14,834 nt of DNA from UBA6921 sp031363085 (GCA_031363085.1 JANLTU010000027.1:1-14834); one strand, 5' to 3'; numbered from the stretch's first letter, positions 6,836 through 13,673 are shown. Program-made: numbers and translations. Notes: generated from the letters alone by a model not told the origin.

Positions 6836-8008
6836 CTAGCTGGTTTGTACCGAGGTGTTGATCACGTGTGCGGCCTGCGCCGGCAAAAAATATTGGTAGG
6901 CCGGCACCGAATGCAACGGATTGCTCGCGTCGTAGCGCAAGCCGTATAACGCGAAATACTGCGCCGCCAGCGCTGCCGGCGCTTCTTCGCGCGCTACCAA
7001 TTCCAGCAGCTTCGCGTTTTCCAGCGTGCGTTCCAGTGCAGGGTCCACGGCGCGCAGTTCCTGTTTGAGCTCGTTTGGGATATCGGCATTGCGCTCGGGT
7101 TTAGTGAACACCTGCAGCAACAGTCCCTGCGTGTAGTCGCCGGTGGGCGTGAGCGCAGTGATGTTGCGCTGCGCCAATGCGGCGGTCATTTCCGCCAGGG
7201 TGACGGCGCGGCGCATGCCGTTGTGCAGTTTGGTTGCGCGCAAGCCCATGTGATGCGCGGTGAATCCGTACACGCGATTCCAGTGGCGGATGATTTGCGC
7301 GCCGTGTTGCGCGTCGGACTGGTCGATGAACAAGCGCAGCACCTGGCCGTTGGCGAGTATCTTGTAGAGCGGATAGGCGTTCCAGCCGTCGCTGAACTGG
7401 TAAAAGTCTTCACCCGCCACTTGGGTTGCGACATAGTCATGTTGCATGCACAACAGCTTGACCACGCGCTCGGCGTCGCGCCGTCCGGCGTGGCCGCAAC
7501 GGATCGCCAGATGATCGAAGTGCACGGTCCAATGCTGGGCGGCGGCGAGTTCCAGCAAGGCCAGATCCGCCTTGCTGTTGAGCAGCGACTCCACCGCTTT
7601 GACCGCCACATAAATGTCAAGATGGCTGACCCACGCGGCAATCAGGCGCGCCTGTGCGTCGCTGTAAGTTTCTTCCGCGTGGATCAGCAGGTGATTCATG
7701 AACACGCGCGCGTAGTCGTGCACCTGGGTGCGTGTTTCCGCCAGATCATTTTCAAACGGCTTGGCTTTGCGCGCCCGGTGGTAGGCCGTCATCAACTCGG
7801 CGACGCTGTGTACATCACCGAAAAACAGCGCTGCGTCGGCTTTTTTGGGAGAAGCTGCAAACGGAGTGAGATCGAGGCGGGCCGCCTCGTCGGAGTTTTT
7901 TTGCGCAAAGACGCGGTACTTGGCGTTGGCGTCAGCGTGCAATGCGTCGTATTGGCGCAACAACGCATCCGCCAGCAGCTCTGCATAGGTTTGATGTGCG
8001 CTGCCCAT
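6836..8008 (-). CDS. VOC-fold dioxygenase-like protein, HglS/DUF1338-like
   Basis: A 390-residue protein with a VOC-like (glyoxalase/dioxygenase) core. Candidate iron ligands are His166 in VHFDHLAIR and His252 or His253 in TAHHMGLRA; a later strand reads LLLQVFTKPE (296-305). The spacing of His166 and Arg170 (HLAIR) resembles the metal His and substrate Arg of HglS, the 2-oxoadipate dioxygenase/decarboxylase (DUF1338) of lysine breakdown, which forms 2-hydroxyglutarate. The roughly 160-residue helical N-terminal part is longer than in HglS, so this may be a separate subfamily. The ATG has AGGAA about six bases upstream. The divergent neighbour is a saccharopine dehydrogenase family gene, which supports a role in lysine or 2-aminoadipate catabolism. 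Fold call is good; reaction is inferred. Confidence 0.6.
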   Translation of the reverse strand: MGSAHQTYAELLADALLRQYDALHADANAKYRVFAQKNSDEAARLDLTPFAASPKKADAALFFGDVHSVAELMTAYHRARKAKPFENDLAETRTQVHDYARVFMNHLLIHAEETYSDAQARLIAAWVSHLDIYVAVKAVESLLNSKADLALLELAAAQHWTVHFDHLAIRCGHAGRRDAERVVKLLCMQHDYVATQVAGEDFYQFSDGWNAYPLYKILANGQVLRLFIDQSDAQHGAQIIRHWNRVYGFTAHHMGLRATKLHNGMRRAVTLAEMTAALAQRNITALTPTGDYTQGLLLQVFTKPERNADIPNELKQELRAVDPALERTLENAKLLELVAREEAPAALAAQYFALYGLRYDASNPLHSVPAYQYFLPAQAAHVINTSVQTS

Positions 8009-8152
8009 GGCAGGTTCCTGTGTAGTTAAATCACGTCAGCATCGAATCTTGTAACGGCAGAGCGCATTGAATCTAAACTAGTCTGAACTAAATCTCGGCG
8101 CGCAGGCGCCGACAACCCAGCATTCATTCACTTCATCACCAAAGGATAAGCC
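8009..8152. promoter_or_regulatory. Divergent promoter region between HglS-like and saccharopine dehydrogenase genes
   Basis: This 144-base gap must carry the starts of both divergent transcripts. On the plus strand, TTGAAT at 8067-8072 followed after 16 bases by TAAATC (8089-8094) is a weak sigma-70-like candidate. AAAGGA just before 8153 is the ribosome binding site of the plus-strand gene. No clear operator dyad was seen. Confidence 0.3.
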
Positions 8153-9250
8153 ATGCAGCGCGTATTGGTGTTAGGGGCGGGAAAAATCGGCTCGTTGATC
8201 GCCTGTTTGTTATGCGACAGCGGCGACTACGAAGTGATTTTGAGCGACCGGCGCGCCGAAGAACCCGACCGGGTGCGTCAGACGCACGGGTTGAAAAATT
8301 TGCGCATCGCACCGCTGAACGCCGAAAACGGCAGCGCGCTGCGCAACTTTCTCAGTGCCAATCGCGTCGACGCGGTGATCTCCGCGCTGCCGTATTACTG
8401 CAACCCGTTGGTGGCGGAGCTCGCGCGCGAATTCAAACTGCATTATTTCGACCTGACCGAAGACGTGGCAGTCACGCGCAAGGTCAAGGAGTTGAGCACG
8501 GATGCGAGCCACGCCTTCGTGCCGCAATGTGGTTTGGCGCCGGGCTTCATCAGCATTGCGGCCAACGACTTGATGCAACATTTCGACACGCTGGATTCTG
8601 TCAAGATGCGCGTCGGCGCGTTACCGGTGAATCCCAGCAACACGCTGAAATATTCGCTGACCTGGTCGACCGACGGACTTATTAACGAATACGGCAATTT
8701 TTGCGAAGCCATCGAAAACGGCCAGTTGGTTAACGTGCTGCCGCTGGAAGGCTACGAGACCATCACCGTCGACGGCTTGGTGTACGAAGCGTTTAACACT
8801 TCGGGCGGACTGGGCACGCTGGCTGAAACCTACGCCGGCAAGCTGCGCCGCCTCAACTACAAAACGCTGCGTTATCCGGGGCACTGCGAAAAAATCCAGT
8901 TGCTGATGAACGAGCTCAAACTCAACGACGACCGTCCCACGCTCAAGCGCGTGCTGGAACACGCCATCCCCAAAACGACGCAAGACGTGGTGGTGATCTA
9001 CGTCGCCGTGTCCGGCCAACAACACAGCGAGCTGTTTGAAGAAAATTACCTGCGCAAAATTTATCCGCAGCGCATCGCCGGCAAATTATGGTCGGCGATC
9101 CAAGTGACGACGGCGGGTGGCATCTGCGCGGTGGTCGATTTGGTGCTGGCGCAGCCGGGAAAATTCCACGGTTTCGTCACCCAAGAAACCTTCACGCTCA
9201 GTGAGTTTCTGGCCAATCGCTTTGGACGCTATTACGACGCGCCGGCGTGA
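8153..9250 (+). CDS. Saccharopine dehydrogenase family protein
   Basis: A 365-residue NAD(P)-dependent dehydrogenase. The N-terminal Rossmann motif is VLVLGAGKIGS (GAGKIG at residues 8-13), followed by an acidic end to the second strand (LSDRR), which favours NAD. VDAVISALPYYCNP and LHYFDLTED are typical of saccharopine dehydrogenase or lysine 6-dehydrogenase relatives, as is the block VPQCGLAPGFISIAAN that follows. The C-terminal half is the family's substrate-binding domain, with GGLGTLAETY and TLRYPGHCEKI. The family oxidises saccharopine or a related lysine-derived substrate. The ribosome binding site AAAGGA lies eight bases before the ATG. Divergence from the HglS-like gene suggests shared control of a lysine-catabolic step. 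Reaction direction and exact substrate cannot be read from sequence. Confidence 0.88.
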   Translation: MQRVLVLGAGKIGSLIACLLCDSGDYEVILSDRRAEEPDRVRQTHGLKNLRIAPLNAENGSALRNFLSANRVDAVISALPYYCNPLVAELAREFKLHYFDLTEDVAVTRKVKELSTDASHAFVPQCGLAPGFISIAANDLMQHFDTLDSVKMRVGALPVNPSNTLKYSLTWSTDGLINEYGNFCEAIENGQLVNVLPLEGYETITVDGLVYEAFNTSGGLGTLAETYAGKLRRLNYKTLRYPGHCEKIQLLMNELKLNDDRPTLKRVLEHAIPKTTQDVVVIYVAVSGQQHSELFEENYLRKIYPQRIAGKLWSAIQVTTAGGICAVVDLVLAQPGKFHGFVTQETFTLSEFLANRFGRYYDAPA

Positions 9251-9283
9251 TGCACCGACGAACTCCATTTGCAAAAGCCCGCA

Positions 9284-9312
9284 GCGCGGCCGCGTTGTAC
9301 ATGCGCGGCCGC
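9284..9312. other. GC-rich hairpin in convergent intergenic gap
   Basis: Two copies of GCGCGGCCGC (9284-9293 and 9303-9312) can pair as a nine-base-pair GC-only stem (9286-9294 with 9304-9312) with a nine-base loop. It lies between the convergent dehydrogenase and VOC genes, where a terminator is expected, but there is no T tract on either side. Confidence 0.3.
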
Positions 9313-9335
9313 CGCCACGGCAATCCAATTGCGGT

Positions 9336-9707
9336 TCATGCTGCGGTCGGCGCAAACACCCGCAGGCGATGGCCGTCCGGATCGAGCGCGACGAAGGTGG
9401 TGCCGAAATCCATCACCACCGGCGCCTGCGCGATGCTTAAACCGCGCTCGCGCCAGTCGGTATGCAGCGCAGCAACTGCGTCGCTGTCGGCAACGGTGAA
9501 TGCAAGCTCGCTGCCGCCCGAAGCTTTGGCCGCTGGCGGCTCGACCGTGTGGCGTGACCACAGGCCGAGCATCACGCCTGACGCCAGCGCGAACATCACG
9601 AAGTTCGGTGATGCTTCGACCGGTGCACGGCCGAGTAGACGCGTGTAAAAGGCGGCACTGTTGGCTGAGTTTTCGACATAAAGAATGACGTAGTTGGGAT
9701 CGAACAT
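9336..9707 (-). CDS. VOC family (glyoxalase/bleomycin-resistance-like) protein
   Basis: A 123-residue single-domain protein with the paired beta-alpha-beta-beta-beta pattern of the VOC superfamily: YVILYVENSANSAAFYTRLLG at the N-terminus, SELAFTVAD in the middle and FVALDPDGHRLRVF at the end. The usual metal ligands look absent: the first strand has Tyr-Val where active enzymes have His, and the terminal DPDG motif is followed by HRLRVF instead of an acidic ligand. It is therefore more likely a binding or sequestering protein than a lyase. A strong ribosome binding site, GGAGA, precedes the ATG by about eight bases. It follows the WYL regulator by 81 bases on the same strand, a common arrangement in which the regulator controls the small VOC gene. 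Confidence 0.85.
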   Translation of the reverse strand: MFDPNYVILYVENSANSAAFYTRLLGRAPVEASPNFVMFALASGVMLGLWSRHTVEPPAAKASGGSELAFTVADSDAVAALHTDWRERGLSIAQAPVVMDFGTTFVALDPDGHRLRVFAPTAA

Positions 9708-9788
9708 GCTGTTTCTCCGCAGTGAGTGATTGATGCGTTGTAGCGTAAGCGGAGCGAGTGTCAGATTTTGTCAGCAGTGAATCCCCGG

Positions 9789-10478
9789 TTACTGCGGCGT
9801 GATTTCGTTCAGCGCGCGCCACTCCTTTAGCAGCGCTTGGCGGCGGTGGGGATAGCGTGTTTCCAGTGCGGTCAACGCCGCGATCCGATCCGTGCGGAAA
9901 TGCCGAAACCCCTGGCGCAGCTCACACCACGCCACCACGATGCGCACCTGCTCGAAAAACGCCAGTGCGAACGGCCAGAGGGTGCGTTGCGTCGGGGTAT
10001 TTTTTTGATCGAGATAGTCAACGACGAGCTTGTGCTCCATGCGGATCGCGCGACGAATCACGCCTAGCTCGACATTTCCTGAAACGATGGGCGCGCTGGG
10101 GCCGATCAGCAGCGCCGAAGCATCGAGCTCGTCGCGTAGCGCAGGCGGCAGCACGGCCGAGATCTTGGTCAGCGCGTTGCGCGCCGCACTGCCCAGCGCA
10201 GCATCCGCACGCGCCGCCACCCAGCGTGCACCCAGCGCCAGCGCCTCGATTTCTTCGGCCGAAAACATCAACGGCGGCAACGTAAAGCCCGGCCGCAACA
10301 CATAGCCCAAGCCGGCTTCACCGTCGATCCGCGCGCCCTGCGCCTGCAGCGACGCGATGTCGCGGTAAAGCGTGCGCAGACTGATGTCAAGCTCCGTCGC
10401 CAACGCCGCGCCGCTCACCGGAAAGCGATGCCGGCGCAGCAATTGAAGCAAATCGAGCAAGCGTTCGGCGCGTGACAT
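9789..10478 (-). CDS. YafY-type HTH transcriptional regulator with WYL domain
   Basis: A 229-residue regulator. Residues 1-62 form the winged helix-turn-helix of the YafY group: RLLDLLQLLRRH, VSGAALATELDISLRTLYRDI and GLGYVLRPGF. A central helical part (70-125) leads into the C-terminal WYL sensor domain (about 135-205), which ends in CELRQGFRHFRTDRI with the conserved arginines. The name-giving tripeptide is degenerate here: the strand that normally reads RWYLVAYC reads VRIVVAWC. WYL domains bind small ligands or nucleic acid. It probably regulates itself and the VOC gene downstream; the divergent cupin gene may also be controlled. No clear ribosome binding site precedes the ATG. Confidence 0.9.
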   Translation of the reverse strand: MSRAERLLDLLQLLRRHRFPVSGAALATELDISLRTLYRDIASLQAQGARIDGEAGLGYVLRPGFTLPPLMFSAEEIEALALGARWVAARADAALGSAARNALTKISAVLPPALRDELDASALLIGPSAPIVSGNVELGVIRRAIRMEHKLVVDYLDQKNTPTQRTLWPFALAFFEQVRIVVAWCELRQGFRHFRTDRIAALTALETRYPHRRQALLKEWRALNEITPQ

Positions 10479-10661
10479 GGGGCGAAGGCATCCGTTAAAA
10501 AATATGGAGTGTCAGCATATAGTGCCACTGATGGGCAGTGTTTCGCGCGCAAGTGTCGCCCAATACCAGCGCCGTGTGCAGAACAGCAACAAACCATTGT
10601 TCTGCGCGCCAGACCTGTTCAAGATACGAGGCTCAAACTTACTCACCGCGAATCAAAGCAC
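10479..10661. promoter_or_regulatory. Divergent intergenic region of WYL regulator and cupin, with dyads
   Basis: This 183-base gap separates the divergent regulator and cupin genes. It holds ATATG...CATAT (10502-10519) and a five-base dyad CACTG-ATGGG-CAGTG (10526-10540). Either could be an operator for the WYL regulator; this is inference. An in-frame ATG at 10509 would extend the cupin upstream, but the added residues do not look like the family. Confidence 0.3.
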
Positions 10662-11099
10662 ATGATCAAAACCATCACCGCAGACGACCTGAATGTTCTC
10701 GCCGGCAAAGCCGCCCAAGCCACGCGCCTGCGCGCGCATCTGAATGTGCATGAAACTCTGGACGCGCCCGTGCAGCGGCTGTTTATCGCCACGCAACCGG
10801 CCACCTACATGCGCCCGCATCGCCACGCCGAAGCGCACAAGTGGGAGTTTTTTGTGGTGCTGGAAGGGCAGCTCGACCTACTGATTTTCGACGCCACCGG
10901 CCGCGTGATGCAACGCACGCCGATGTCATGCACCGCCACCCGCGCCGTGGAAATACCGCCCAACACTTGGCATGCCTACGTGTGCATGCAACCCGGCACC
11001 CTCGCGCTGGAAGTGAAACAAGGCGCATACCTCCCCACCCCCGAAGCCGACTTCGCGCCCTGGGCGCCGGCGGAGAATACAGCGGCGGCGACGGATTAC

Positions 11100-11103
11100 T
11101 TAG
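11100..11103. repeat. IS target-site duplication, left copy (TTAG)
   Basis: TTAG directly abuts the left inverted repeat and is repeated exactly after the right one. It is codon 147 plus one base of the cupin gene. Confidence 0.9.
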
Positions 11104-11130
11104 GGAAACGCCGATTAAATCGCCTGATTG

Positions 11131-11161
11131 TTGATTTTGACTATGGAGCGTCGAGTATAAA
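11131..11161 (+). promoter_or_regulatory. Possible transposase promoter inside IS left end
   Basis: TATAAA at 11156-11161 is a good -10 match. The best -35 candidate, TTGATT at 11131-11136, is 19 bases upstream, which is longer than ideal. A transcript from here would start around 11167, leaving almost no leader for an ATG at 11171 and favouring the start at 11198. Confidence 0.35.
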
Positions 11162-11197
11162 TGTTAACTTATGGCACTTACTGAGCAGGTCAAGCCC

Positions 11198-12202
11198 ATG
11201 ATTAAAACCACCGCCACGCCGTGTCAAGCCAGTTTCGCGCAAGCGGAATACGCAGGCAAAAAGAAACAAACGCGGCGCGACCTGTTTTTAGCCCAGATGC
11301 AGACGGTGGTTCCGTGGGCACGTCTGATCGCGGTCATTGAACCGCACTATCCCAAGAGCGGGAAGCGCGGGCGTCAACCGTTGGGGATCGAACGCATGCT
11401 GCGCATGTACTTGGTACAACAGTGGTACGGGCTTGCGGATGGGGCGGTCGAAGATGCCCTCTATGACAGCCAAGCGCTGCGCAATTTCTGCGGCGTCGAT
11501 TTAGGCGTCGAGTCGGTGCCCGATGCCACCACCCTGATGGACTTCCGGCATCTACTGGAGAAACACAAACTTCCCCAGGCCCTGCTTACCGAAGTGAATG
11601 CGCTGCTCACCGAACGCGGCCTGCTGATGAGCCAAGGCACCTTAGTGGATGCCACGCTGATTGCCGCGCCCAGCTCGACCAAAAATGCAACGCGCAAACG
11701 CGACCCCGCCATGCATCAAACCAAGAAGGGCAACGCATGGCACTTTGGTATGAAAGCCCACATCGGGGCGGATGATCAATCCGGTCTGGTGCACACCGTC
11801 ATCAGCACCGCGGCGAACGTCAGCGACATCAGCCAAACCGCGGCGCTGCTGCATGGCCAGGAACACCGCGTGGGCGCGGATGCCGGTTATGTGGGTGTGG
11901 AAAAACGCGCCGAAGTCCAAGACAAACTCAAGACGATGGCGCACACCGTCACCTTTCGCATTGCCAAGCGCAGAAAGCCCATCAAGGCGATGGTCGAGGG
12001 TTGGAAAAAAGACTTGGCGCTGCTGAATGAGAAACTCAAAGCGAGCCTGCGTGCCAAGGTCGAGCATCCGTTTCACGTGGTGAAGAATCTCTTCAAGCAT
12101 AAGAAGGCGCGCTACAAAGGTCTGGCGAAGAACGACGCACAGCTCCATGTGCTGTTTGCGCTGAGCAACCTGTACATGGTCAGAGGAAAGCTTTGCCCGT
12201 GA
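11198..12202 (+). CDS. IS5 family transposase (InsH-like)
   Basis: The 334-residue product is closely patterned on the E. coli IS5 transposase: KKQTRRDLFL, LPW-like VVPW, EPHYPKSGKRGRQP, LRMYLVQQWYGLADGAVEDALYD, TTLMDFRHLLE and MHQTKKGNAWHFGMKAHIG. The DDE catalytic residues are Asp151 (GTLVDATLI), Asp228 (VGADAGYVG) and Glu289 (RAKVEHPFHVVK, with the R-3-E-6-K signature). I prefer the ATG at 11198 because AGGT lies about eight bases upstream; the in-frame ATG at 11171 adds nine residues without a ribosome binding site. The chosen ATG overlaps the TGA of the interrupted cupin frame (ATGA), so ribosomes finishing the cupin fusion could restart here. The reading frame is intact. Confidence 0.93.
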   Translation: MIKTTATPCQASFAQAEYAGKKKQTRRDLFLAQMQTVVPWARLIAVIEPHYPKSGKRGRQPLGIERMLRMYLVQQWYGLADGAVEDALYDSQALRNFCGVDLGVESVPDATTLMDFRHLLEKHKLPQALLTEVNALLTERGLLMSQGTLVDATLIAAPSSTKNATRKRDPAMHQTKKGNAWHFGMKAHIGADDQSGLVHTVISTAANVSDISQTAALLHGQEHRVGADAGYVGVEKRAEVQDKLKTMAHTVTFRIAKRRKPIKAMVEGWKKDLALLNEKLKASLRAKVEHPFHVVKNLFKHKKARYKGLAKNDAQLHVLFALSNLYMVRGKLCP

Positions 12203-12364
12203 GGGGCAGAATGGGGCGGAAATCCAAGGAAATACGGCAAAACAAGGCCAACGAACCAAAAATACTTCATTGAAACTGAAATATAGAACTCGAAAATCCG
12301 CCAGCGTTATGAAAAGCGCAGCGCGTTTGTTCCAAGTTCTAAATCTGAATTGATCGGCGGTTCC

Positions 12365-12397
12365 TTAGCGTGGATGCGGCAAGTGCAGCCGGCGTAG
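12365..12397 (+). other. Displaced 3' end of the cupin gene with right TTAG copy
   Basis: Starting at the right TTAG copy, the frame reads Leu-Ala-Trp-Met-Arg-Gln-Val-Gln-Pro-Ala and a TAG at 12395-12397. Joined to codon 146 of the left part it completes a cupin of 156 residues. It is no longer attached to a start codon. Confidence 0.85.
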
Positions 12398-12415
12398 CGC
12401 CATGATTTTACAACT

Positions 12416-12502
12416 GTAGGTCGGGTTAGCGCAGCGTAACCCGACACGTTCGCACCGACCCATGCGATGTCGGGTTACGCCCGGCGGGCTAACCCGACCT
12501 AC
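12416..12502. repeat. REP-like double-hairpin element
   Basis: An 87-base element bounded by a perfect 15-base inverted repeat, GTAGGTCGGGTTAGC (12416-12430) and GCTAACCCGACCTAC (12488-12502). Each half also forms its own hairpin from GTCGGGTTA and TAACCCGAC (12420-12428 with 12437-12445; 12469-12477 with 12490-12498). GTCGGGTTA-type palindromes are common intergenic repeats in gammaproteobacteria. Before the IS arrived it lay 18 bases after the cupin stop codon, so it was probably part of that gene's 3' region. Confidence 0.8.
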
Positions 12503-12806
12503 GACGTGGTGGCGGTGCAAGGATCGTGGACAAATACAGTGAGACAAAAAAACCACTGTTGGATTAGAAACAATAACGGGGCAGTGCCATTCCGCTGCTG
12601 GTGAGAGGTTACTCTCTTAAACTCGATGCATCATTGTCTGGACGGAGGGGTCCACTTTACTCGTTGCCGCCCAACGACGGTGTAGAAAAACCCAACTCTG
12701 AACCTCGCATTGAGAATTTAGAAAGCTTTTTTGCAGGCGTCGGTTGTCATGTCGTGACGCTGTTTTTCTTTAATGACTTGATTCATGCTGTTCACTTCAC
12801 CCTTCG
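12503..12806. other. Gene-poor stretch without recognisable function
   Basis: No supported gene is seen in about 300 bases. The only structure is ACAGTG (12536-12541) and CACTGT (12554-12559) around an A-rich loop. A plus-strand frame of 83 codons (12601-12852) has no ribosome binding site, no family resemblance, and runs into the inverted-repeat element that follows, so it is not called. Confidence 0.6.
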
Positions 12807-12893
12807 AAAAAAAACGGGGTCAGGCTTGATTGATTGCATTTTCGCGGGTTAGTTCTATTGCAAGCGGAATGCAATAGCACAAGCTCGGCCCCG
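12807..12893 (-). terminator. Inverted-repeat element likely terminating the minus-strand genes
   Basis: Read on the minus strand, six bases after the DUF1330 stop, the arms CGGGGCCGAGCTTG (12893-12880) and CAAGCCTGACCCCG (12828-12815) pair at 11 of 14 positions and are followed by eight T (12814-12807). The loop contains a perfect hairpin, CTATTGCA with TGCAATAG (12855-12862 and 12870-12877). Stem plus T tract suits an intrinsic terminator, although the loop is long. The arms also resemble the ends of short mobile repeats. Confidence 0.55.
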
Positions 12894-12898
12894 ATTTA

Positions 12899-13204
12899 TC
12901 ATGATGGCTGTGGGCCTTCGTAGCCCTCAATGATGACGATATCAATGCTCGATACCGGCTGTCGTAGTTTGATTGCTTGTTGATATTCAGGGGACCGATA
13001 ACATTCAAGGGCCGCTTCGTAGGATGGAAATTCAATCACTCCGTTGCGCGAGCGACTTGTCCCTTCCGGATTCTCGAATCGACCGCCGCGCACCAGAATG
13101 CGCGCTCCGTATTTCTTTTGTGGCACGATAATAGCCGCCAAGTAGGTTTTGTATTGCTCTTGGTCGGTGACATCGACGCGAACGATCCAGTAACCCTTTG
13201 GCAT
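12899..13204 (-). CDS. DUF1330 family protein
   Basis: A 101-residue protein matching DUF1330 along its whole length: KGYWIVRVDVTD at the start, YGARILVRGGRFE (about 33-45), SRSRNGVIEFPSYEAALECYRSPEYQ in the middle and VIIEGYEGPQP at the end. The fold is a dimeric alpha+beta barrel of the ferredoxin-like type; no reaction is established for the family. The ATG at 13202-13204 is chosen because AGGAG lies about seven bases upstream and homologues begin at this point. A much longer open frame continues upstream but only mirrors the next gene out of frame. It is the last of the minus-strand accessory genes and is followed by a likely terminator. Confidence 0.92.
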   Translation of the reverse strand: MPKGYWIVRVDVTDQEQYKTYLAAIIVPQKKYGARILVRGGRFENPEGTSRSRNGVIEFPSYEAALECYRSPEYQQAIKLRQPVSSIDIVIIEGYEGPQPS

Positions 13205-13247
13205 TACCCGCTCCTGTGGCAGTTGTCTGCGTAGTCCGCTGCTGGAT

Positions 13248-13673
13248 TCATAGGGAGAGCGAACCCCAGTAAATGAGAGCGGAACAGCCGAACCAAAAAA
13301 CCCAATGGCCGAGCAATAGATAGTCGAGTGCTTTGCGCCGCAAAGTAAAAAGCTGCACAAGCCATGCACAGCCCCACAAAAAATAGAACGCCGCCAGCGC
13401 GAAACCCATGAGCTGCTTTTGTAGAAAAACGTCTGTGAAGGCAAGCAAAAACAGCAGGGTGGACAGAGCCACAAGATCGACCGTGACCAACTGAAATGCG
13501 CACATTGACTGCACCCAGTTACGATCAAGAGTTGCAAAGTGTGCCAGCTTCTCTGGGTCATTCAACTTGGCGGGTTCGACACTCAAGGATTGGCGAATGC
13601 CGCCAAAGAGGTGGGCGAAAAGGGCCAGAACAGTGAGTCCTCCGACGGTGGCAAGCGGATAGTTCATCTGCAT
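13248..13673 (-). CDS. Four-helix membrane protein, unknown function
   Basis: The 141-residue product has four hydrophobic segments (about residues 7-25, 60-82, 88-110 and 118-138), with a polar loop at 26-58 containing EPAKLNDPEKLAHFATLDRN and a basic LRRK turn at 111-114. I do not recognise a named family. GAGGAAAT directly before the ATG is a strong ribosome binding site; a second Met at residue 3 is an alternative start. It lies 43 bases upstream of the DUF1330 gene on the same strand and 62 bases downstream of the DUF2867 gene. Confidence 0.75.
   Translation of the reverse strand: MQMNYPLATVGGLTVLALFAHLFGGIRQSLSVEPAKLNDPEKLAHFATLDRNWVQSMCAFQLVTVDLVALSTLLFLLAFTDVFLQKQLMGFALAAFYFLWGCAWLVQLFTLRRKALDYLLLGHWVFWFGCSALIYWGSLSL

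Larger units (their letters stand above)
10662..11201 (+). pseudogene. WbuC-type cupin gene, 3' end replaced by IS5 insertion
   Basis: The first 146 codons encode a WbuC-family cupin metalloprotein: LRAHLNVHE, DAPVQRLFIATQPATYMRPH, then metal ligands His53, His55, Glu62 and His104 (RPHRH...HKWEFFVVLEGQ...IPPNTWHAY), and DFAPWAPAE near the end. From codon 148 the frame enters the IS element and adds about 32 foreign residues before a TGA at 11199-11201, giving 179 residues. Removing the IS and one TTAG copy restores Leu-Ala-Trp-Met-Arg-Gln-Val-Gln-Pro-Ala and a stop at 12395-12397, for a 156-residue product whose YLAW.R ending fits the family. The cupin core is intact, so the fusion could still fold. 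The original start is ATG at 10662 with a poor ribosome binding site. WbuC proteins are often linked to surface-polysaccharide loci; no such genes are visible here. Confidence 0.88.
11104..12364 (+). mobile_element. Complete IS5-group insertion sequence, 1261 bp
   Basis: The ends are 18-base inverted repeats, 11104-11121 (GGAAACGCCGATTAAATC) and 12347-12364 (reverse complement GGAACCGCCGATCAATTC), matching at 15 of 18 positions. A perfect four-base target duplication, TTAG, flanks the element at 11100-11103 and 12365-12368 and fits the YTAR preference of IS5-group elements. The element holds one intact transposase gene. Intact ends, intact duplication and intact gene suggest a recent, possibly still mobile, insertion. 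Confidence 0.95.

Noticed and set aside
7223..8029. Long plus-strand open frame (268 codons) opposite the HglS-like gene
   Set aside because: It is antisense to a well-supported gene with a good ribosome binding site, has no recognisable motif, and is expected from high-GC codon bias.
10509..10661. Upstream extension of the cupin frame to an ATG at 10509
   Set aside because: The extra 51 residues do not resemble WbuC proteins, whose N-terminus fits the Met at 10662, and the segment overlaps the expected divergent promoter region.
12601..12852. Plus-strand open frame of 83 codons right of the REP element
   Set aside because: No ribosome binding site, no family resemblance, and its end runs through an inverted-repeat/terminator element.
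13205..13561. Upstream extension of the DUF1330 frame to 220 codons
   Set aside because: The extension is the membrane-protein gene read out of frame; AGGAG and family homology fix the start at 13204.
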